Below are positions 1 through 6,480 of a stretch of DNA of 64,000 bases, piece by piece. This DNA is from Sulfurimonas indica (GTDB taxonomy: Bacteria > Campylobacterota > Campylobacteria > Campylobacterales > Sulfurimonadaceae), in NCBI RefSeq assembly GCF_009192995.1, contig NZ_SDID01000014.1, positions 1 to 64,000 on the forward strand, given 5' to 3'. The translations under genes and the position numbers were made by a program. The notes below the pieces were generated by a model, which was not told the origin of the DNA, searched no databases, and saw nothing but the letters and a program-made list of their open reading frames with translations. The first letter of the stretch is position 1. Each line of letters begins with the position of its first letter.

Positions 1-139
1 TTGGTTGAATGGGCGTGAAAAGTTGTAAAAATGTTACTGTAAGTGTCAGTCGTATTGTCAGTAAAAATCCTATAAAATCAGCTGACAGTTGTTAAATCAA
101 TTGCTTGAAAGTGCCTATTTTATGGGTATTTAAAGTGGG
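1..139. other. Left edge: possible tail of an upstream gene, then non-coding DNA
   Basis: No complete gene is present. Two short open frames enter from the window edge on the plus strand: one stops at 16-18, the other reads WLNGREKL and stops at 26-28. Either could be the 3' end of a gene, but there is too little to name one. The rest is non-coding. It carries TGTCAG twice in direct orientation (about 45-62) and once inverted near 83-88. The tract lies directly downstream of the 3' end of tRNA-Gln, a common place for integrated elements. Confidence 0.3.
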
Positions 140-214
140 TGGATGGGGTAGAGGGATTCGAACCCCCGAATATCGGTACCAAAAACCGAGGCCTTACCGC
201 TTGGCGATACCCCA
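140..214 (-). tRNA. tRNA-Gln (anticodon TTG)
   Basis: Read on the minus strand, this folds as a complete cloverleaf: a 7-bp acceptor stem (TGGGGTA with TACCCCA at 144-150), a D arm, the anticodon stem TCGGT/ACCGA with loop TTTTGGT (anticodon TTG, decoding CAA) and a T arm with GGTTCGAATCC. The 3' CCA is encoded at 140-142. It sits about 30 bp downstream of the initiator tRNA and is probably cotranscribed from the same promoter. Confidence 0.95.
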
Positions 215-245
215 ATGTATGTAGTTGATAGACGAAATATCAATT

Positions 246-322
<77 letters not shown>

Positions 323-359
323 GTGTTTTAAACACTTTAACTCTGTGTTTGTGAGCGAA

Positions 360-388
360 ATTATAGACAAAATTGTATTTAATGTCAA
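360..388 (-). promoter_or_regulatory. Perfect consensus sigma70-type promoter for the tRNA pair
   Basis: On the minus strand TTGACA (complement of 383-388) is followed by exactly 17 bp and then TATAAT (complement of 360-365). This is a full consensus housekeeping promoter, about 38 bp upstream of the mature 5' end of tRNA-fMet. A complete -35 box is notable because most other promoters visible here show only an extended -10. Confidence 0.85.
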
Positions 389-446
389 GAGTATTTTAAA
401 AAAAATTGTTAATTTTTTATTGACCTCTTTTTAATGAAGATTGCTA

Positions 447-452
447 TATAAT
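447..452 (+). promoter_or_regulatory. Probable -10 box for ribBA
   Basis: TATAAT lies 36 bp upstream of the ribBA start, in the AT-rich gap after the tRNA genes. TTGACC at 420-425 could be a -35 box, but the 21-bp spacing is long. No FMN-riboswitch-like conserved segments were recognised in the short leader. Confidence 0.55.
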
Positions 453-487
453 ATGTCAATAATAAATATTGATGAAAAAGAGAAAAA

Positions 488-1516
488 ATGACACCGATTG
501 AGAGAGTTTTACAAGCCATTGAAGATATCAAAAAAGGGAAGATGGTCATCATGATTGATGATGAAGACAGAGAGAATGAGGGTGATTTGGTTTATGCTGC
601 AGCTTTCTCCACTCCTGAACATGTAAACTTTATGGCAACACATGCAAGAGGGCTGATCTGTGTGGCACTCTCACGTGATATAGCAAACAGGTTAGACCTT
701 AACCCTATGGTAAGTTCAAACACATCATCATATGAGACAGCATTTACTGTTTCTGTCGATGCTAAGAGTGCTTCTACGGGGATCTCTGCAAAAGAGAGAG
801 ATGATACCATCAAGATTCTTGCAAACCCTATCTCAAAAGCTGATGAACTTGTAAAACCCGGGCATATCTTTCCGCTTATCGCAAAAGAGGGTGGTACACT
901 TGTTCGTACAGGGCATACAGAGGGTTCCGTTGACCTTTGTCGTTTAGCAGGGCTTAGTGAAGCGGGTGTGATTTGTGAAATCATCAAAGATGATGGAGAG
1001 ATGGCTCGCCGTGATGATCTGGATATTTTTGCAAAAGAGCATGACCTGCATACTGTTTTTATCTCTGATATCGTAGAGTATCGTTTGGCAAATGAGCGTC
1101 TTGTAAATGAAGTAGATGTAGAGGAGATAGAGTTTTTTGGTGTAAAAGTTACACGTCATACCTTTAAAGACCATGATGGTATTGAGCATACTGCTATCTT
1201 GTTTTATAGTGCAGGAGAAGTTGCAAATGTCCGTGTGCACAATGTTATACCTGACTGTGAGCTTCTTTTAAACCAAGAGAAGTATAACAACCTTATCAAA
1301 TCGATAGAGTATCTCAAACAAAACAGTGGTGTTTTACTTTTTATCAATAAAACAAATCACCAGGATAATGCTGCCATGAAAGAGTTTGGTATTGGTGCAC
1401 AGATTATCAAGTCATTTGGTATCTCTAAAATGAATCTTATCACTTCTTTAAAACCAACTGACTTTGTAGGACTGAGTGGTTTTGGTCTTGAGGTCAATGA
1501 GGTTATTGATATTTAA
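488..1516 (+). CDS. ribBA: 3,4-dihydroxy-2-butanone-4-phosphate synthase with degenerate GTP cyclohydrolase II-like domain
   Basis: 342 residues. The first ~200 are a RibB domain, which converts ribulose 5-phosphate to dihydroxybutanone phosphate plus formate for riboflavin synthesis. The acidic metal/substrate motif DDEDRENEGD is at 24-33, THARGLIC near 51-58 and HTEGSVDL at 143-150. Residues ~200-342 align with the GTP cyclohydrolase II fold, keeping FGIGAQIIKSFGISKMNLIT near the end, but the cysteine triad that binds catalytic zinc is missing. That half is therefore probably structural or regulatory, as reported for several Campylobacterota RibBA proteins. The stop overlaps the apbE start by one base, so the two are coupled; both concern flavins. 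Confidence 0.92.
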   Translation: MTPIERVLQAIEDIKKGKMVIMIDDEDRENEGDLVYAAAFSTPEHVNFMATHARGLICVALSRDIANRLDLNPMVSSNTSSYETAFTVSVDAKSASTGISAKERDDTIKILANPISKADELVKPGHIFPLIAKEGGTLVRTGHTEGSVDLCRLAGLSEAGVICEIIKDDGEMARRDDLDIFAKEHDLHTVFISDIVEYRLANERLVNEVDVEEIEFFGVKVTRHTFKDHDGIEHTAILFYSAGEVANVRVHNVIPDCELLLNQEKYNNLIKSIEYLKQNSGVLLFINKTNHQDNAAMKEFGIGAQIIKSFGISKMNLITSLKPTDFVGLSGFGLEVNEVIDI

Positions 1517-2448
1517 TGCTTCGACTTTTTTTAGTGTTACTGCTGTGTCTTGTGTTAGAGGCAGATGAAGGGCTTGTAACACGTCAAAAGGTACTGATGG
1601 GTACCTTTGTGACGCTTTCTGTTGAAAGTGCGCATAAAGAGCTTATAGAGCCTTCTTTTAGAGTGCTTAACAATATTGAAAAATCTCTCTCCAGTTTTGA
1701 TGAAAACTCTCCGATTTATAAACTCAATCATAACAAAAGTGCTAAACTTGATAGTTACAGTTATGAAGCGCTTCAACTTTCTTTGGAGTATTACAAACAG
1801 ACAGACGGCTACTTTGACATTGCCATTGGAAAAATAACAAAAGATCTGTATCGTTTTGGCCAAGATGAGCGAGTAGCTGTGAAAAAAGAATTAAAAGCAG
1901 CTTCTACAGATATGAACGGGTTTGAGTTCAACAAAGATGAAGCAATCATTACAGACGATATAAAAGTAGACCTTGGTGGAATGGGGAAGGGCTATGGAGT
2001 CGACAAAACAGTAGCATTTTTAAAAAAGCATAAGGTGCAAAAAGCCATTGTTGCATTGAGTGGTGATATTCGCTGTATCGGAGGCTGTAAGGTAATAGTA
2101 AATAATCCTCTGCGTGAGGATATACCTTTAGCAAGCTTTACGATAAATAACAGCGGTGTGAGTACAAGTGGAAATTATAATCGTTATGTAAAAGAGAAAA
2201 AGTATAACCATCTCATCAATCCAAAGACAAAAGAGTCTGCGTCTAACTTTTTGTCTGTAACACTCATTTCAAAACTGCCTTCTGCAACACTTGATGCCTA
2301 TGCGACAGCTGTAAGTGTCATGCCTAAGAACAAAGCCTATATGTTTTTGGATTTACAGCCACTTGCATATATTATTTTAGAATCAGACAAGAGCTTACAT
2401 ATCAGCCATGATATCAATGATTATGTAGATGATCTAAAACGCAAATGA
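1516..2448 (+). CDS. apbE: FAD:protein FMN transferase (ApbE family)
   Basis: 310 residues with a hydrophobic N-terminal signal (about 1-16), so probably periplasmic. ApbE enzymes transfer FMN from FAD onto a Thr or Ser of target proteins. Family marks are the early MGTF segment (29-32), VDLGGMGKGYGVD (151-163), the following ALSGDIRCIGG, and LDAYATAVSVMP near the C terminus, part of the Mg/FAD site. It is coupled to ribBA by a one-base overlap (TAATG). Its 3' end overlaps the convergent cytochrome gene by 15 bp. The likely local substrate is the FMN-binding protein at 4472-5002, which carries a TGAT flavinylation motif; that link is inferred. Confidence 0.9.
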   Translation: MLRLFLVLLLCLVLEADEGLVTRQKVLMGTFVTLSVESAHKELIEPSFRVLNNIEKSLSSFDENSPIYKLNHNKSAKLDSYSYEALQLSLEYYKQTDGYFDIAIGKITKDLYRFGQDERVAVKKELKAASTDMNGFEFNKDEAIITDDIKVDLGGMGKGYGVDKTVAFLKKHKVQKAIVALSGDIRCIGGCKVIVNNPLREDIPLASFTINNSGVSTSGNYNRYVKEKKYNHLINPKTKESASNFLSVTLISKLPSATLDAYATAVSVMPKNKAYMFLDLQPLAYIILESDKSLHISHDINDYVDDLKRK

Positions 2449-3537
2449 TTCTGTTTTTAAGACCTTTATCTTTGTAAGTTCTTTGTCTTTATCAAGTTGC
2501 AGTTCTTTTGCTGCCTCTTTTGATATGAGTCGAAAACCTAGAGTTATTATCAGCTGGTCGCCTTTTTTCAGTTTTGTATCATAGTTGATACTCTTTTTCG
2601 CATAGATGAGTGTATCTTTTAAAACTTCTGTTGCTTCAAAAGGCATGCTTGTTTTTCCATCTTTTCCAAATGTGCGTTTAAATATGTATGGTTTTAGTGC
2701 AATGTGTTTTCCGTCTCGGACGATTTTTACTTCCAAAATACCTTCTCTGTAAGCCTGACCAAAAAGAGCATGATTGGCTTGGTTGATAATATTTACAGTA
2801 AAACCTTTTGTATCTTTTGTTACATCAATATCAATATATTTACCTAAATCTTTTGAGAACTTATGCAGACCCGCTATGCCATGGTAAGCGTGTGTCTTAC
2901 TATCTCTGAGTGTTGTTTTTGAGCCCATTGTCTTTGGCATATGACAGGAGATACAGGTCTCTTTGTCTTTTTTATCAATGTAGGCATCAAGCATAACAAC
3001 ATCGAAGCCGTGAGCATTGTTCACGTGAGAGTGGCATCCCATACAGACATTGCCATTATAGTAGTTTTCATTATTATACTCTATTTGATGATATGGTGAG
3101 TTTTTAGAGCGTTTGATAAGACCGAAAAATGAGCTAGTTGTCTCATACTTTACTTTTGCTTTTTCTTTTTTATCGGCTTCGGCACTGTAAAAATCTCTTT
3201 TTTTGTCACTGAGCACGTTTTTATTTTGCTCGTCATGCTCTTGAATATTAGTTATGGTATGACAATAGACACATGAGATAGGCTCTTCTTTTGCCTCTTT
3301 TTGTGTTTTTGCACTTGGTGAGTGGCATGCTTTACATTCATTTTTATCTGTAACTTGTTTTTCTTTTTCAAAGACAGCTTTATAGATTTTATCACTCTCA
3401 AGAGAGGATTTTCTATGGATGGAACTGTAGTACTCTTTATAGATAAGCGGATGACACTTTTGGCAAACTTTACTCTCACTTGCCAGCAGTGAACTGAGAT
3501 TAAGAACGATAAATAGTGTAAGGAGTAGTTTTTTCAT
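2434..3537 (-). CDS. Periplasmic pentaheme cytochrome c
   Basis: 367 residues with a signal peptide (about 1-20). Five CxxCH heme c sites occur at residues 25-29 (CQKCH), 68-72 (CKACH), 89-93 (CVYCH), 165-169 (CMGCH) and 195-199 (CISCH), a spacing that recalls the cytochrome c554 family. Residues ~220-367 have no heme motif, look beta-rich and may form a separate binding domain. It is the last gene of a five-gene minus-strand operon with a porin, an FMN-binding protein and two membrane proteins, suggesting it passes electrons across the periplasm. Partner and acceptor are unknown. A nitrite- or hydroxylamine-handling enzyme is possible, but no catalytic heme variant (such as CxxCK) is seen. 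Confidence 0.85.
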   Translation of the reverse strand: MKKLLLTLFIVLNLSSLLASESKVCQKCHPLIYKEYYSSIHRKSSLESDKIYKAVFEKEKQVTDKNECKACHSPSAKTQKEAKEEPISCVYCHTITNIQEHDEQNKNVLSDKKRDFYSAEADKKEKAKVKYETTSSFFGLIKRSKNSPYHQIEYNNENYYNGNVCMGCHSHVNNAHGFDVVMLDAYIDKKDKETCISCHMPKTMGSKTTLRDSKTHAYHGIAGLHKFSKDLGKYIDIDVTKDTKGFTVNIINQANHALFGQAYREGILEVKIVRDGKHIALKPYIFKRTFGKDGKTSMPFEATEVLKDTLIYAKKSINYDTKLKKGDQLIITLGFRLISKEAAKELQLDKDKELTKIKVLKTESFAF

Positions 3538-3552
3538 AGAAAAGATTGTACC

Positions 3553-4005
3553 TTATTTATCATAAATTATACTTTTAAAAAGTATAAACAGAATATATAA
3601 TAGTGTTACTTGGAAAAGAAAAAAGGAGATAATTTTCATATAGACAAAGAAAGAAAAGCCCATAAGAATCAAAAAAGGTGAAAAAAGTTCTAAAAAGGCA
3701 CTCAAAAATGTGAGGAGTATGATAAAAGTAATCTCTTTTGTATTACGTTTTTTAGTAAAGATCACAAAATGTAGAACGACCATTACAAAAAGCCCAAAGG
3801 CAAAGATGTGAGGAAGGATGATCTTTAAAAGACCTGTATATGTTTTTGCCGGTGTAAAAGTAGCTTCATTTCCTAGGTAATAGTGCAGAACACTCTCATA
3901 GGAAAATCCAATCTTATCTGCAAATATCATGGCACTGCTTAACAGCAGTAAGATACTAAAGAGTAAAAAGTAGCCTATTGCATATCTATATGCTTTATGT
4001 AACAA
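3553..4005 (-). CDS. Small integral membrane protein of the FMN/cytochrome operon (copy B)
   Basis: 150 residues, about four transmembrane segments; no family recognised. The central stretch YYLGN...F.P is followed by a helix containing PHIFAFGLFVMVVLHF, which places two histidines 13 residues apart, a spacing used by heme-b ligands in membrane cytochromes. It resembles the preceding operon gene in layout (LFGN...FLDP, then a His-containing helix), suggesting paralogues. It overlaps that gene by 11 bp and is followed 15 bp later by the pentaheme cytochrome. A quinone- or heme-b-linked membrane subunit is a reasonable guess, not a demonstrated role. Confidence 0.7.
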   Translation of the reverse strand: MLHKAYRYAIGYFLLFSILLLLSSAMIFADKIGFSYESVLHYYLGNEATFTPAKTYTGLLKIILPHIFAFGLFVMVVLHFVIFTKKRNTKEITFIILLTFLSAFLELFSPFLILMGFSFFVYMKIISFFLFQVTLLYILFILFKSIIYDK

Positions 4006-4471
4006 GGTTGAGCTCCCATAAAGAGCGTAGTGTCATCCAAAGTGCTATGATATGCCATGCAAAAAAGGCGACTAGATAGATAGTCGTAAATTGAGCTGAA
4101 TAAAAATAGGCAGCAGTAAGTGTTATCGGAGTCAAAAGTGCAAAGAAGACGAAAAGATTCATACTTAAAATGGTATTTGTTTTATGATGTAAAAGACGAA
4201 TATATACGGCACTCAGTGTAAGAACAAGCATCATTAAAAAAAAGATTTGCATATGAACAAACTCTAAAAAGACAGATTTGTTCATCGGGTCTAAGAACTC
4301 ATCGGCATTTCCAAAAAGTGTTGTTTGAATGGTACCTGTTGTGATACCCATAGTATGTGATTTTACAAAGACATCAACAAGCAGATAAAGTAGTATAAAA
4401 ATTAAAAGCCTATTGAGTAAGGGCTTCATTATTTTGTCTTGTTTTACATTTTTTATCAGAGTAAAACGCAA
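3995..4471 (-). CDS. Small integral membrane protein of the FMN/cytochrome operon (copy A)
   Basis: 158 residues if translation begins at the TTG at 4471, which has GGGAAG just upstream inside the end of the FMN-protein gene. An ATG 14 codons on (4429) is the alternative and lacks a clear ribosome site. About four transmembrane segments; histidines occur in FVHMQIFF, RLLHHK and FAWHIIALW. The segment LFGNADEFLDP followed by a long helix parallels YYLGNEATFTP in the next gene. No known family recognised. Its position directly after an FMN-binding periplasmic protein suggests it anchors or feeds that protein. Confidence 0.7.
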   Translation of the reverse strand: MRFTLIKNVKQDKIMKPLLNRLLIFILLYLLVDVFVKSHTMGITTGTIQTTLFGNADEFLDPMNKSVFLEFVHMQIFFLMMLVLTLSAVYIRLLHHKTNTILSMNLFVFFALLTPITLTAAYFYSAQFTTIYLVAFFAWHIIALWMTLRSLWELNLVT

Positions 4472-5002
4472 TTACTTCCCTTTTAAAAGTTTATTGTAGA
4501 TTGCAAAGGCGATGCGTGAGCTGTCAGTGACACTTCTTGCACTGAGTGTTGCTCCTGTGATAGTGGGAATATCACGTGAGAGTTGCAGCATTTTATTGGT
4601 TTTTATATCTCTGAACTGCTCTTGCCATGTTTTACTTGGAATATACTCATGTGGTTCATTAAAGGCAATAATCTCGATACCTTTAAGTGTTCCATCGCTG
4701 ATAAGGTACATAACAACACCATTTTTAGAGCGTACTTTTTTATTGATCAAAATTCCGTATCCAAGAATCTTTCCATCTTTTTTTGCTGTATAGATACGAT
4801 AAATTTTGGTTGTCAGTTTTGTTTTTGCTTCTGCCTGTACTTTTTTAAAATCCTCATTTGAAAGAAGGATGTTTTTCTTACTTATGGTAACACTTTTACC
4901 ATAGTTCTCTTTCATGGCATCTATCGGTGAAAGAAGAACTTTCGCCGATAGATTTGCTGTCAAAAAGATAAAGAGTAAAGAGAAGATAAATGTTTTTTTC
5001 AT
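4472..5002 (-). CDS. Periplasmic FMN-binding protein (RnfG/NqrC-type FMN-binding domain)
   Basis: 176 residues with a signal peptide (about 1-20). The C-terminal half matches the FMN-binding domain family of RnfG, NqrC and NosR. The motif TGAT at 149-152, inside RDIPTITGATLSARSV, is the usual ApbE flavinylation signal; Thr152 should carry covalent FMN. The gene starts at ATG 5002, 41 bp after the porin gene, and its stop abuts the next membrane-protein gene. Such single-domain proteins act as one- or two-electron relays in the periplasm. The nearby apbE and the pentaheme cytochrome support a redox role; the actual substrate cannot be read from sequence. Confidence 0.85.
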   Translation of the reverse strand: MKKTFIFSLLFIFLTANLSAKVLLSPIDAMKENYGKSVTISKKNILLSNEDFKKVQAEAKTKLTTKIYRIYTAKKDGKILGYGILINKKVRSKNGVVMYLISDGTLKGIEIIAFNEPHEYIPSKTWQEQFRDIKTNKMLQLSRDIPTITGATLSARSVTDSSRIAFAIYNKLLKGK

Positions 5003-5043
5003 AAGCTAACTCTTGTGAATTTTTTTATCATTATAGCAAAACT

Positions 5044-6291
5044 CTAAAAGATAAAGCCCATAGAGAGACTAAATGTATCAGAATCTATACCACTGTTTGC
5101 ATAATCATTATCTGCCATTGCATAGTCCATTTTAAAAACTACTTGCTCATGCGGATAAAAATTTAGACCTACTGTTGTAATGTTCACTGTATCAAAATTC
5201 TCTGGAGCTGTACCAACTGTTTTACTTTGTGGATTCAGGCTTTCATATTGTACAAAAAGAGGTAAAGTATAACTGCTTTTTGTCAGTGACAAGATATCAA
5301 AACTTGCATTGAGATAGCCTCCTTTGGCCTCTTTTGCTATCGATGGTGTTGTAAAAGCATCTGTTTTTGAACGGGATGTCTCTGTATAAACACCATAGAG
5401 TCTAAAACCACTGTTTGTATAGTCAATATGGGTGTCCCACATAGTAAGAGTATTGTCCGTATACAAAGAAGCACCTAAAAGCAAACCATTGATACCTGTA
5501 TAATCTACTCTAAATGTTCCACCGATTTTTGGATCTGTGTTTTTAAAAGAGCCACCTCGTCCGCCACGTATCCACTTTTCACCATTTGCTGCAGTATCTA
5601 AACCTGTTATGAGTGCAGCTTTGTATGTTAGAGATTCAACTATATCTCCGTACGCCATTACACCACTTTCATTCCAGGTAGAAGGGATAAGATATTTTGC
5701 ACTCTCAGGACGCTGTACTGTTGTAAAGAGTGTTGGCTCATGTCTCTCATTGATAAGTCCCATAGGCACTAAAAAGTTACCAACTCGAATGTTTGCATTT
5801 TGATTGATGAGAAAATCAAGATACATGAACTCTAAAATAACTTCGCCACCTACAGATGTCCCTCCATTATTTTCAATTCCACCGTGTTCAAACTCTATCT
5901 CTGTATTTAAAATGATATTATCAGAGAATTTATATCCTATGTAGGGTACAAACCTATAGACATCTACTGTTGAAGTAGAACCGCTTTGATTTGCAAGTTT
6001 TTTGTTTGCATAATACATTTCTCCATACCCACCTATACTTAATGGTGATTTTGAGTAATAAACTTTTGATGCAGCAGCACCAAGACCACTGTGTGATTTT
6101 TCTGTATCAACTACCGTATAATTAAATCCGGTCTTTAAATCACTTGTTTCATCAATAAGCGTCTGTGTTATCTCTTTTAGAGAAGCTATCTCTTTTTTGA
6201 GTTTAACAATATCCTCTTTCTCATCTGCAAAAGATGCACTACTTGTGAGTAACATACCAGCCAAAGCTAGTGAGATTTTTGTTTTTTTCAT
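5044..6291 (-). CDS. Outer-membrane beta-barrel porin
   Basis: 415 residues. A signal peptide (about 1-22, ending SASFA) precedes a charged coiled-coil-like stretch (about 24-52) and then alternating hydrophobic/polar strands typical of a barrel. The last residue is Phe (GFIF), the usual outer-membrane assembly signal. YIGYKFSDNIILNTEIEFEH and the RVGNFLVPMGLINERHEP region resemble phosphate-selective/DcaP-like porins. It is the first gene of the minus-strand operon that continues with the FMN-binding protein, membrane proteins and pentaheme cytochrome. It may admit the substrate for that system. Two matching inverted repeats lie in its upstream region. Confidence 0.85.
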   Translation of the reverse strand: MKKTKISLALAGMLLTSSASFADEKEDIVKLKKEIASLKEITQTLIDETSDLKTGFNYTVVDTEKSHSGLGAAASKVYYSKSPLSIGGYGEMYYANKKLANQSGSTSTVDVYRFVPYIGYKFSDNIILNTEIEFEHGGIENNGGTSVGGEVILEFMYLDFLINQNANIRVGNFLVPMGLINERHEPTLFTTVQRPESAKYLIPSTWNESGVMAYGDIVESLTYKAALITGLDTAANGEKWIRGGRGGSFKNTDPKIGGTFRVDYTGINGLLLGASLYTDNTLTMWDTHIDYTNSGFRLYGVYTETSRSKTDAFTTPSIAKEAKGGYLNASFDILSLTKSSYTLPLFVQYESLNPQSKTVGTAPENFDTVNITTVGLNFYPHEQVVFKMDYAMADNDYANSGIDSDTFSLSMGFIF

Positions 6292-6315
6292 TATGAATTC
6301 CTTTTATTTTAATTA

Positions 6316-6330
6316 TGATATTTACTATCA
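6316..6330. promoter_or_regulatory. Inverted repeat TGATA-N5-TATCA, proximal copy
   Basis: TGATA TTTAC TATCA, a perfect 5-bp dyad with a 5-nt centre, lies 25 bp upstream of the porin start. The same arms recur at 6383-6397. Spacing and AT-richness are compatible with a Fur/PerR-like or Crp/Fnr-like dimer site, but no regulator can be assigned. Paired copies in a divergent promoter region suggest real operators. Confidence 0.45.
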
Positions 6331-6382
6331 AAATCTTTTATGTTGAAATAGTACAAAATTTTTTTTATAAAGTCAATAGTTA

Positions 6383-6397
6383 TGATAATTAATATCA
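6383..6397. promoter_or_regulatory. Inverted repeat TGATA-N5-TATCA, distal copy
   Basis: TGATA ATTAA TATCA repeats the arms of the site at 6316-6330, with centres 67 bp apart. It sits between the porin operon and ppsA and could act on either. The wider sequence is close to the 7-1-7 layout of Fur boxes, so iron control is one possibility. Confidence 0.45.
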
Positions 6398-6411
6398 ATA
6401 TTTAAGAAAAG

Positions 6412-6433
6412 AATGTTGATATATGACAACATT
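6412..6433. promoter_or_regulatory. Inverted repeat AATGTTG-N8-CAACATT upstream of ppsA
   Basis: A perfect 7-bp dyad with an 8-nt spacer lies about 50 bp before ppsA. It differs from the two TGATA-N5-TATCA sites, so a second regulator, probably of ppsA, is likely. As RNA it would form only a weak hairpin without a U tract, so an operator is more plausible than a terminator. Confidence 0.4.
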
Positions 6434-6480
6434 TTATTTACATTTAGAGGAGTATAATATAAGCGTGTTGATGGAGAATA

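Noticed and set aside
323-487. FMN riboswitch before ribBA
   Set aside because: The leader between the likely -10 box and the start is about 35 bp, too short, and the conserved segments are absent.
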